This document shows, in pieces, positions 17,817 through 25,758 of a DNA stretch of 64,000 bases. The notes under the pieces were generated by a model. It was not told where the DNA came from, did not search any database, and saw only the letters and a list, made by a program, of their open reading frames with translations. Both the position numbers and the translations under genes were made by a program. This DNA is from Vulcanimicrobiota bacterium (GTDB lineage: Bacteria; Vulcanimicrobiota; Vulcanimicrobiia; Vulcanimicrobiales; Vulcanimicrobiaceae): the NCBI GenBank assembly GCA_003168375.1, contig PMSI01000003.1, forward strand, positions 682,001 through 746,000, read 5' to 3'. The stretch's first letter is position 1. The number at the start of each line of letters is the position of its first letter.

Positions 17817-19164
17817 ACGCAACGTGTACGTTCGAACGTCGCCGGCGGACACCGTCCCACCTTCTCTATCGGATGCCCTCGTCGTGAGCGATCTGGCCGA
17901 AGGCTCGACATTGTCGCACGATATCCATCGAATAACCGACGTGGTTGGCGAACCACTGCCCGCGGCGCGCGATCTCTTCACGTTTGCCGGCGCAGTATAT
18001 GTCGCCGATAAGAAGACACCGCGTAAATCCACTGCGGACGCATGGACGCGCGACTTCGAGGTCCGGATGCCTGTCGCCGACGTGGAGCGATGGGAAAGTG
18101 CTCGACCCGCGCTTGAAAGGTCACTGAGCTTCCTCACAGGCGATACTTGGAGTCTGCGCTTTCGGCGCGGAATTCGACGACCCGTGCGCGCGCGGAAGGC
18201 CGGCGCGTCTTATAATGCAGTGCACCTCTTTTCTGGAGGTTTGGATTCGCTCATTGGGGCGATTGACGCTCTTGCGGGCGATGAGCGGCTATTGCTTCTC
18301 GGCCATCACGATTCGGGCCTGACGGAGCCTCCACAGAAGATCCTATCTTCGGCGCTCGACGACGAATATGAGAATCTCAGCACGTTCGTGCCAGTGCGGG
18401 CTCGAGGGAAGACCAGTGGTTTATCGGCGTTTCCCTTGCCGGCAGGTTCAGAGAACACTACGCGCAGTCGATCGTTAGTCTTCATCGCAATGGGCCTCGT
18501 GGGGGCATCCGCGCTGGGCGCAAATGTAACACTGCGTATACCAGAAAATGGCCTCATCGCCCTCAACGTACCGCTTGTGCCCGAACGGAGCGGGAGTTGC
18601 AGCACACGGACGACGCATCCCCACTTCCTCGCCCAGCTACGGCAAGCGCTAGACGTGCTCGGCATCAGAAACGAGCTCGACAATCCGTATCTCTTGTTGA
18701 CCAAAGGCGAAATGCTTGAGCATTGCCGGAACCCGGAACTCATCCGTAAAATCGGCTATGCCAGCGTGTCATGCTCGCGCTCCGAACAAGCTCGATGGGA
18801 CGGCAAGAAGAACTTTCCCAAGAACTGCGGTTACTGCTATCCGTGCATCATCCGACGAGCGGCATTTCATGCAATCAACGAGGATCGCTTTCGAGAGCGC
18901 ACCGGACTTGAACGGTATCGCATTGACGTTTGCAAGAAGCCTGACTTCGTGCACGAGCCAGTTACTGGACGTGATCTTCGCGCGGTATTGGCCGCCGTCG
19001 GCGCCGGCCCTAAGCGACTTAACCCTTTGCTTTCGGGGCCGGTACCCGCGGACGTTACGATGGAACAACTCTCGCACCTGCATGCGCGTGGCATCCAGGA
19101 GCTGCGCGACTTCTTCGAACAAAAGGGATCGCGTGGGGTGAAGTCCTACGCAGGGATCGCCTGA
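17809..19164 (+). CDS. qatC: QatC: QueC-like PP-loop enzyme
   Basis: A 451-residue protein from ATG 17809. The PP-loop ATP-binding motif is SGGLDS (residues 142-147), and a QueC-type zinc site is visible as a lone upstream Cys plus CGYCYPC. QueC makes preQ0 from carboxydeazaguanine with ATP and ammonia. QatC proteins are longer homologues used in anti-phage defence and probably modify another target. It overlaps qatB and is followed by the convergent qatD. Confidence 0.92.
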   Translation: MPKRNVYVRTSPADTVPPSLSDALVVSDLAEGSTLSHDIHRITDVVGEPLPAARDLFTFAGAVYVADKKTPRKSTADAWTRDFEVRMPVADVERWESARPALERSLSFLTGDTWSLRFRRGIRRPVRARKAGASYNAVHLFSGGLDSLIGAIDALAGDERLLLLGHHDSGLTEPPQKILSSALDDEYENLSTFVPVRARGKTSGLSAFPLPAGSENTTRSRSLVFIAMGLVGASALGANVTLRIPENGLIALNVPLVPERSGSCSTRTTHPHFLAQLRQALDVLGIRNELDNPYLLLTKGEMLEHCRNPELIRKIGYASVSCSRSEQARWDGKKNFPKNCGYCYPCIIRRAAFHAINEDRFRERTGLERYRIDVCKKPDFVHEPVTGRDLRAVLAAVGAGPKRLNPLLSGPVPADVTMEQLSHLHARGIQELRDFFEQKGSRGVKSYAGIA

Positions 19165-19357
19165 GGCCTTCCGCATCCACACGCTCAGTGGCGAAGACCC
19201 GTCGGATCTCAGCCGGGACCAAGGGCGAGACCGCAATCACAGTGCTGCCCGTTTCAGAGTTTGACGGTGGCCAGCAAATGCGATCGGACACCTCGCAGAT
19301 TCACCCCCGCTCAAGATCGTGATTTCCCTCTCTTTACGAAGCAACGTCGCCTTCAAC

Positions 19358-20122
19358 TCAGGGAAACAAACAGGGCGTTGATACCACGACCCCTGTCCTG
19401 ACAGCCTCCAAATTCCGTGCCAATTGGGCTCTGACATCTCTGATGTCGGCGCTCCATAGACGCGCCACCGCCGCGTAAACAGCGCGGACGTCTGAAGGCG
19501 AGGCGGGCTTCCCACGGTGCCGTGCGTACGGTCCGTCACTCTCAGCAAGCACGCGTTCGCGAGGAAGGAAACGCAGAATGTCCGTTCCCTTCGCGGATGC
19601 AATCATCGCCGTGTTTATTGAAAGCAGATGCCCCGCGCTCAACACAGCATCTAATTCAACTCTGCTGCCGGAAAACCAGTGCAGGACCGCCCCTGTCAAC
19701 TGCGCGTCCGCAAGGTGTTTTAAGACGGGCCGGACGGCGCGTCGCGAATGCACGGTGATAAGGCGAGGTCGATCGCGTAACATTGAGAGAACCTTGGCGA
19801 ACACGCGCTCCTGAGCGGCGCGATCAGCGGCGGGTGAGAAGTCGAGGCCGACCTCGCCGATGTGATCGGCAGTCGTGACTTTGGACTGGAAGATGCGCCA
19901 CTCACCTTCGTGCATCTTGGCGGCCTCGACCGGGTGCGCGCCAAGCGCGAAGCTCACGTGCGGCGCGAACGGCAGCCGTGCTTGCAGTCGTTGACGATGG
20001 CTTGGAAGGTTTGTGACCGCGATGATCTCGACCTCAGCACGCGCCGCCTCAGCGGCTGGTTCGAACGGCCGAAAATAGGCGTCGAGATGACAATGGGTGT
20101 CGACAAAGGGGGCGACGATCAA
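19358..20122 (-). CDS. qatD: QatD: TatD-family metal-dependent hydrolase
   Basis: A 254-residue TIM-barrel hydrolase with all TatD metal ligands: THCH, Glu in HIGEVGLD, His in TVHSRRA, His in VLHWFSG and Asp in AESDGP. TatD proteins are DNases or related phosphoesterases. Together with qatABC it completes a Qat system. It lies on the opposite strand, tail to tail with qatC (193 bp apart), rather than as the fourth gene of one operon, so it must have its own promoter. Confidence 0.9.
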   Translation of the reverse strand: MIVAPFVDTHCHLDAYFRPFEPAAEAARAEVEIIAVTNLPSHRQRLQARLPFAPHVSFALGAHPVEAAKMHEGEWRIFQSKVTTADHIGEVGLDFSPAADRAAQERVFAKVLSMLRDRPRLITVHSRRAVRPVLKHLADAQLTGAVLHWFSGSRVELDAVLSAGHLLSINTAMIASAKGTDILRFLPRERVLAESDGPYARHRGKPASPSDVRAVYAAVARLWSADIRDVRAQLARNLEAVRTGVVVSTPCLFP

Positions 20123-20332
20123 CGGTGTCTCCGGCGGCGTACCACGACTTCTGAGATTTGATTGCCGTCCTCAGTTGCGCAGACCTGCGGGCGTGACTTC
20201 CTTCTCGACCGGCTCACAGATTCTCGGCGGGCCGCGACCTTGTCGACGCGACGATTCTGGCCGTCCCTACTGCGGAACCACTTCGAGCCCGTCGTCGACC
20301 GCCGTCTCGTCGGTCACCCGGGGATGTAGCGG

Positions 20333-20360
20333 CTAGGATATGTACCGGTTACCAGTAAAG
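20333..20360 (+). repeat. Dispersed intergenic repeat, copy 1 (degenerate left part)
   Basis: AGGATAT-N7-TTACCAGTAA with spacer GTACCGG. The left GGAATA box is degraded to GGGATG about 15 bp upstream. It lies 163 bp before the ATPase gene at 20496. Confidence 0.75.
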
Positions 20361-20399
20361 CTAGGGACAAGGCAAACGCTGCCACCGTGTCACCGAATC

Positions 20400-20447
20400 A
20401 GTTCGCAAGGCGTGGAGTGCCGACGAGCACATCACACCTTGCGAACT
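20400..20447. repeat. 48-nt near-perfect hairpin before the ATPase gene
   Basis: Two 21-nt arms (20400-20420 and 20427-20447) flank the loop CGACGA. Eighteen of 21 positions are Watson-Crick pairs. The other three are one G-T wobble and two mismatches. The outer 11 bp (AGTTCGCAAGG / CCTTGCGAACT) are perfect. It ends 48 bp before the ATPase start, so it could be a leader RNA structure, an operator, or a cruciform/recombination site. Confidence 0.85.
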
Positions 20448-20495
20448 CTGAGAGAGTACTAAGTCGGTAGCAGTGCCTTTCCGAGGTATTCCAAA

Positions 20496-22367
20496 GTGCG
20501 ACGAGTCTATCTGACTTCCATAAGCACGAACAGCGGTTTCCTGGAACACTCACCCGTCAGATTTGACCGAAAGTTGACTTGCATCATAGGCGCGCGCGGT
20601 ACCTGCAAGTCGACCGTCGTAGAATCAATCCGATTCGCCTTCAATGTCGACAATGACCGAGTCGCAGAAATCCTCGATAACGACAGAGGCGTTATCAGAA
20701 AGACTCTCGGCTCCGGCACCGTGACGTGTGAATTGACGGTAGAGGACGGGGCGCGGCAAGAATCATATATCGTTGAGCGCGAAATGGATGGCCGACCACG
20801 TCTGCTCCGCGACGGTGTTCGCGACGCGGTGAATGATGATCTACTCGATGAAGTTGAAATATACTCTCAAAGCGCATTACAACAGCTCGCTTCCGCTGAT
20901 CACCCTCAAAAACGACTTCAACTTATAGATCGCCCGCATCGGGGCGTGCTCCTAGACCAGGTGAAACGCATTGAGCGGGATGTAGCAACGCTGAAGCAAA
21001 TCGGCTCAGCTGTACGATTGACTCGAATGGAACTCGAGCGGCTGCGAGCGCAACTACGCGAGCTCCCCCAGGTCCGCTCGGAGCTCGCACAAGCGCTGGA
21101 GAATCGCCCGGCGCTCCCGCCATCCTTGCAAGAACAGCATTCGCAGTATTTGCAGCGACAGCGAACTCTAGAACTTATCGTCGAACTTAGGGATTTACGC
21201 AACACGGCCACGGGCATCTTAGATGCCCTCGCGCCAGCCCGATCCACGGCAGCGTCGATACGAACGCGAATAGCGTCAGAAGCAACCTCCCGGCCCGAAG
21301 TCCCGCTGGCGGTTCTCGACCGCATCGACGCCGACCTTCTGACGGCCGAGGCGATAAAAGCATCGATCGCCGGTATTGATATTGACGCTGCCTGGACCGC
21401 GCTCGTCAGCGACTTCGAACAGCTCGATGAAGCTTATTATAAGCAGCGTCAACAGCAGCAGGCTGTCAGCGAATCCCTCAAGCGCGAAGATCAACTACGC
21501 CGTCGCTTGGCCGAGTTAGAAAAAGCCGACCGAGACTTCGAACAGTTTCAGACACAATTTGAGGACGCTACGGCACAACGTCGAGGGCTTCGGGCCGAGG
21601 TAGCTCAGAGTCGGGAAACCATCTTTGAGACGAGGGTCTCGGAGGCGGATCGCATAAATCGTGAGTTCGGCGCCGTCGTTCTTCTCACCGTTCGCCGCTC
21701 AGGCTTTACTAGTCCCTACGTAACGCGTCTTAGTCGCATGCTGTTGGGATCCCGTATACGTGAACAGGATGAGATCGCTAAGGGCCTTGCAACATCTTTC
21801 AGCGCTACAGATCTCCTCCAAATCATCGAAGACGGCGACATCCCGCGCGTGGCGAACGTCCTTGGGCGAGACGTAGGCCAAGTCAGTCGTGTCCTTGCAT
21901 ATCTTCGAGATCACCCCGACTTGTATGAGCTCGAGGGAACGCTGCTTGACGACGCCCTCGACATTACTATGTTTGACGGTGGTGTGCCGAAGGCTGTCGA
22001 TCAACTCTCCGAGGGCCAACGCGCGACAGCACTTCTGCCTCTAATCCTACGAGGATCCACGGGCCCACTGATTATTGATCAGCCGGAGGATGATCTCGAC
22101 AACAACTTCATCTATGAAGTGCTGGTCAAGAACATCTCGCGGCTAAAGATCGAACGACAGCTAGTCTTCGTTACGCACAACGCCAATATCCCGGTTTTAG
22201 GTGAGGCTGAATCGATTGTCGTAATGAATATGGCGTCGCCGCGCAAGGCTGCACCCCCACGAACTGGACCATTGGATGCCCGCAAGGATGACATACTTCA
22301 TCTTCTCGAGGGCGGTCGCGAGGCATTCGAGCGGCGGGAAGCACGCTACGGCAAACTCCTGTCGTGA
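20496..22367 (+). CDS. SMC/RecF-like AAA ATPase with atypical Walker A motif
   Basis: A 623-residue ABC-type ATPase like those found in many defence islands. The N-terminal P-loop reads GARGTCKS (residues 32-39), with Cys37 where GxxxxGK[ST] has Gly. A coiled-coil-rich middle (about 150-390) follows, then the signature LSEGQ (504-508), Walker B LIIDQPEDDLD (from 525) and the switch His in VTHNAN. Overall order matches RecF/SMC/TrlF-type ATPases that sense or remodel DNA. It overlaps the kinase-like gene by 4 nt (GTGA), so the two products probably work together. Confidence 0.88.
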   Translation: MRRVYLTSISTNSGFLEHSPVRFDRKLTCIIGARGTCKSTVVESIRFAFNVDNDRVAEILDNDRGVIRKTLGSGTVTCELTVEDGARQESYIVEREMDGRPRLLRDGVRDAVNDDLLDEVEIYSQSALQQLASADHPQKRLQLIDRPHRGVLLDQVKRIERDVATLKQIGSAVRLTRMELERLRAQLRELPQVRSELAQALENRPALPPSLQEQHSQYLQRQRTLELIVELRDLRNTATGILDALAPARSTAASIRTRIASEATSRPEVPLAVLDRIDADLLTAEAIKASIAGIDIDAAWTALVSDFEQLDEAYYKQRQQQQAVSESLKREDQLRRRLAELEKADRDFEQFQTQFEDATAQRRGLRAEVAQSRETIFETRVSEADRINREFGAVVLLTVRRSGFTSPYVTRLSRMLLGSRIREQDEIAKGLATSFSATDLLQIIEDGDIPRVANVLGRDVGQVSRVLAYLRDHPDLYELEGTLLDDALDITMFDGGVPKAVDQLSEGQRATALLPLILRGSTGPLIIDQPEDDLDNNFIYEVLVKNISRLKIERQLVFVTHNANIPVLGEAESIVVMNMASPRKAAPPRTGPLDARKDDILHLLEGGREAFERREARYGKLLS

Positions 22368-24280
22368 ATCCCGATGCTATCATCGCAGGAGCTACCGACG
22401 CCTTTGAAGGCAGCCTTGATTCCCTATCGCGTGATCTCGGTATCGCCCGCTTAGTTGCAGCACTGGAAGTACTCGACAAGAGTGGTCTCCCGAGCGTCGA
22501 AAAGGAACGGCGCTTTCAAATAATATTCGCTCGGGCAAAATACTCTGGCGACGAGCTCGGCCGTCTCGCGACGGCAGCCGCAAGCTTATCCAGTTTGTTG
22601 CTGAGGAATGCGGTCGCCGGCTCCCTGCCCGCCGAGCTCCGCCCGGTTGCGTATGGTACTGCGACGACGACTGCTACACAAACAAGTGCTTTCGCGCAGC
22701 CGTCATCGCCAAGCTCAGTACAGGTCAACGGCAAAGAAGATAAGACCGACGAGCGAGCAATTCCGGTCGACTTCTCCGATGTTCTGATTCTTTCTGCTAA
22801 CGACGAGCCAGGAATAACTTCGTTACTCAGCGGGGCGAGTTTCGCGCCATATCGCTGTGCTACGCTTGATGCTTTGCCAACTATGCTCAGCTCCGGCGCT
22901 GGCATATGCGCCGTGCTCGTCGAGCCGTCTTTCCTAAACATGCTCGACAAGCCGGAGCAACTCGATCTCATGCGGCTTTTGGCCGCGTTTTCAACTTTCA
23001 GCTTCGTTAGATGTCAATCCGAAGGTCTTAAGGTATCCGAACCCGAGGTCCAAGACATCGTACGGGCTCAGCGATGCCGCAAGCATGCTCCTACAGTTGA
23101 GGAGCTTTCCATCCGTGACCGCATCTTGCAAGAGCGTGAACTACCCAATATTTCGGCGGCGCGAGATCGGTTAACGGCGGGAGCGCAGACCGGCCTATTC
23201 ACTCCTGGTGAATTGACGGCCGCTGAGATCAGCTTGCTGGCGTCAGCTATGGCGCGCTACTCGCAAGAGCGTCACTTCACGCAGCGCTTTGAGCTCACGT
23301 CTTTGAAAACGCAGTTTTTTCGGGATGGAGCCTCTGGTGCAAGGGTCGCGCTCGTGCGGGTGAACGATCTGCGCATGCCAGTGGTCGTTAAGCTTGACGC
23401 GAAGGAGCGGATTATTGAGGAGGCGCAACGCTTCTATACCTACATACTTCGCGATAACAATGACCTGAATCCGGAAATTCACTTTCACGGACCTGCCGCG
23501 CTCATAATCTTTGATGTAATCCCACAGGATGGAGTCGATGCTGAAGCGGCTCCCGGGCTGCGTGAGGTTCTTCGGGATCTTTGGTTTGCCGAAATGAATA
23601 CTAAGAAGGCCTATCCTGTAACCGATAGCCTCGTCGCTGGATTTAAGCACGCTACGCAAAGACTCGTTGCGCTGAACAGTAGACCGTCATTTGAAGCACA
23701 ATTCACCTGCAAGGCGAATCCTCAGATAACCCTTATCAAGGAGATGGAGGATGTGGGCTTCCATTGGGGTCTTGGACCAGCCCTAGTTGAAGCGCGAGAT
23801 GAAGCAGCGCGCGTCATGGAGACGGCGGCCACGAAGGCAATATGTCACGGAGATGCACATGCTTCAAACGTACTAATACGTGCGAACCAGGGTTTCTTAA
23901 TTGACTACGCCCTGAGCGGACCTGGTCACCCCTGCGCTGACCTGGTGAAGCTGGAGCTGTCGTTGTTCCTTACATTCTTTCACCCGTTCGGCTCCGTAGA
24001 GCAACTCGTCGCATTCCAGCGCGACTTGACCAATGGCGAAGATAGCGTTACGACTCTCGAAGAGCGCTACAAGCCACTCATGCTCTCAAGAAGCAACGTT
24101 CTCTGCTTGCGACTGTGTGTCATAGCCAGAGACGCGACGGCCCCCGTCCTAGAGGCACACGGTCTTGGTCACGAACACTATGTCGCGGTAAAGCGTCTCA
24201 CCGCGTGGCAGTCGCTGCTTATCCCGTCACTGCAGCAATCTCTAGTGCGAGTCGTTATTCAGGCTTTACAGGAGCCCTAA
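22364..24280 (+). CDS. Pseudo-receiver-like plus APH-like phosphotransferase fusion protein
   Basis: A 638-residue protein with a GTG start overlapping the ATPase stop. After about 135 residues a Rossmann-like segment (DVLILSANDEPG ... CAVLVEP) resembles a degenerate receiver domain without clear acidic-pocket residues. The C-terminal half is an aminoglycoside-phosphotransferase/kinase fold with a likely ATP Lys343 (VVVKLD), catalytic loop HGDAHASN (495-502) and metal Asp514 (LIDYA). The substrate is unlikely to be an antibiotic in this context. It may phosphorylate or nucleotidylate a protein partner, which is inference. Confidence 0.8.
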   Translation: MNPDAIIAGATDAFEGSLDSLSRDLGIARLVAALEVLDKSGLPSVEKERRFQIIFARAKYSGDELGRLATAAASLSSLLLRNAVAGSLPAELRPVAYGTATTTATQTSAFAQPSSPSSVQVNGKEDKTDERAIPVDFSDVLILSANDEPGITSLLSGASFAPYRCATLDALPTMLSSGAGICAVLVEPSFLNMLDKPEQLDLMRLLAAFSTFSFVRCQSEGLKVSEPEVQDIVRAQRCRKHAPTVEELSIRDRILQERELPNISAARDRLTAGAQTGLFTPGELTAAEISLLASAMARYSQERHFTQRFELTSLKTQFFRDGASGARVALVRVNDLRMPVVVKLDAKERIIEEAQRFYTYILRDNNDLNPEIHFHGPAALIIFDVIPQDGVDAEAAPGLREVLRDLWFAEMNTKKAYPVTDSLVAGFKHATQRLVALNSRPSFEAQFTCKANPQITLIKEMEDVGFHWGLGPALVEARDEAARVMETAATKAICHGDAHASNVLIRANQGFLIDYALSGPGHPCADLVKLELSLFLTFFHPFGSVEQLVAFQRDLTNGEDSVTTLEERYKPLMLSRSNVLCLRLCVIARDATAPVLEAHGLGHEHYVAVKRLTAWQSLLIPSLQQSLVRVVIQALQEP

Positions 24281-24356
24281 ATGCCTGGCGTTGACTATGC
24301 GCTAACCGAAGTAGTTCACTGCAAGTCGCAGCGCGAGAATCGGTGTTATTGAGGCA

Positions 24357-24635
24357 TTGGATACCTGCGTCGACCGCCATTTCTCGGCCGTGATGCTGCA
24401 GTCAGCGGCCTCGCTCTTGGTCGTCATGGGTAAAGCCCGCAGACCAGTGCGGCGCTTAGTCGACATCGATCCCGGCGTGCGAATGGCCGATTTAGAGTTA
24501 AGTGGTCGGCAGCGGCTCATCGTCTTCTTAGGCCACCCCACTGGTAATGAACGTCGGACCTTCGTCGACGTTTATGCGGACGAGTTGCCGCGAATGAGGC
24601 AAGCCGTTGCGTCTGCACTAAGCGGATCCCCTTGA
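24357..24635 (+). CDS. Small uncharacterised protein, possibly frameshifted at its 5' end
   Basis: The only start in frame is TTG 24357 (92 residues). However, an ATG at 24281, immediately after the kinase stop, opens another frame for 23 codons. A one-base shift near 24340 would join the two into a protein of about 118 residues, MPGVDYALTEVV ... RIGVIEALDTC. The C-terminal part (VDIDPGVRMADLELSG ... FVDVYADELPRMRQAV) looks like a real small alpha/beta domain. No family recognised. Confidence 0.45.
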   Translation: MDTCVDRHFSAVMLQSAASLLVVMGKARRPVRRLVDIDPGVRMADLELSGRQRLIVFLGHPTGNERRTFVDVYADELPRMRQAVASALSGSP

Positions 24636-24688
24636 GCGGACCCGCGGCGTCAAGGGTTTCCTTGGCCATAGGAGCAAGGGCGCGTTGA

Positions 24689-25636
24689 ATGTCACTCGCC
24701 GACATAGCACTTCAAAGCGCACTGAGTTTCGCCGCTGAATCAACGGCTCGCTTCTATCATCAATTTCCTGACGCCTATGAGACCTCGCTCGATCACTCTC
24801 TGCTTTTCAACGTGCAACGGGACGTGGCACTCGATAATGAACGGACGCTTGGCGACGGCTCGTCCTATGGAATCGCTGTTAGGTTTATAGGCGGCCCTGG
24901 GGGCCAGCTCGTGGATCGTAGCGACCCGACAAAGAGGGTCGAGGTCGCTGACCTTGCGATACTGCTAAAGAGCCTGTGCAGCCCTACTAAGCTGCTTCTT
25001 CTCCAGTCAAAGAAATTCAAAGCGAAATCGTTGCCAAAACAGCTGTACGGTGGACATGACTTGGACGACTTACGCGCCGTCGTTCAGAGATCAATGACGA
25101 ATCGACGCTCCTTTGATTCATCAACCTCGTACGGGTCGTCGAGGGTTAATCAGTGGATCGCTATAGCAGCAGTTAATCGTGCATCGCGGAGGCTTCACGG
25201 GCACGACTTGATACACTACCTATTTTACCATCCGCCCTACTATCTTGGGATGCCGCCGTCGACTGGTGGGACCGTTGGACTACGCGTTGTACAGCAATCG
25301 GACTGTCGTCTGCGCACGATGGATGCGTCGAAGATTCGGGCTCGCTTCGGCAACGACTTGACAGAGTTTGCGCGCTTCGTCATCGCGGCAATCAATTGCA
25401 AGTTCGGCATCCCGATCCGTGGCACCGGAAGACTTGGCGCCCCCTACGACGCGGGCGGCGACGGCCACCTATTCGACTTCGGCGTAACGAGGGCGGATTT
25501 TGCGGCAGAGGTCGACGCGCTCGGCGCAGAGGCGGCTGCTAAGACGTTCTCATTCAATGAGCCGATCTTAGACCTTTCCGAATGCCCGACCACTATTATT
25601 TCGGTTGAGCCCGTTAGTGACGAAACTCCAGCGTAG
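24689..25636 (+). CDS. Uncharacterised defence-island protein with possible nuclease motif
   Basis: A 315-residue protein with ATG 24689, 53 bp after the small ORF. EVADLAILLK followed by KLLLLQSKKF gives an Asp88 ... Gln106-x-Lys108 arrangement, a known variant of the PD-(D/E)XK active site. The rest (for example HYLFYHPPYYLG) matches nothing I recognise. Position in a run of same-strand genes with an ATPase, a kinase-like protein and a nuclease-TOPRIM fusion suggests the same system. Confidence 0.65.
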   Translation: MSLADIALQSALSFAAESTARFYHQFPDAYETSLDHSLLFNVQRDVALDNERTLGDGSSYGIAVRFIGGPGGQLVDRSDPTKRVEVADLAILLKSLCSPTKLLLLQSKKFKAKSLPKQLYGGHDLDDLRAVVQRSMTNRRSFDSSTSYGSSRVNQWIAIAAVNRASRRLHGHDLIHYLFYHPPYYLGMPPSTGGTVGLRVVQQSDCRLRTMDASKIRARFGNDLTEFARFVIAAINCKFGIPIRGTGRLGAPYDAGGDGHLFDFGVTRADFAAEVDALGAEAAAKTFSFNEPILDLSECPTTIISVEPVSDETPA

Positions 25637-25758
25637 CCGAGAGCGTCGGGACTCGTTTTCTGCGGCGTTAACTGCCGCAAAACATCGCGGACATGCACTG
25701 TGCGCGAATTGAAAGTCGGAGGGTGCTTTGATAGGTCATTGTCAGTGAGCGAGGCGCA

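Larger units (their letters stand above)
20123..20495. other. Intergenic region upstream of the ATPase-kinase cluster
   Basis: No coding signal. It holds one copy of the dispersed GGAATA/TTACCAGTAA repeat (20333-20360) and a long hairpin (20400-20447). It lies 5' of both qatD (leftward) and the ATPase gene (rightward), so it should contain two promoters. Confidence 0.6.

Noticed and set aside
20400-20447. Integron attC site
   Set aside because: No GTTRRRY core, no R'/R'' asymmetry with extrahelical bases, and no integron integrase in the window.
22364-24280. Aminoglycoside phosphotransferase as a resistance gene
   Set aside because: Length, N-terminal receiver-like domain and coupling to an SMC-like ATPase argue against drug modification.
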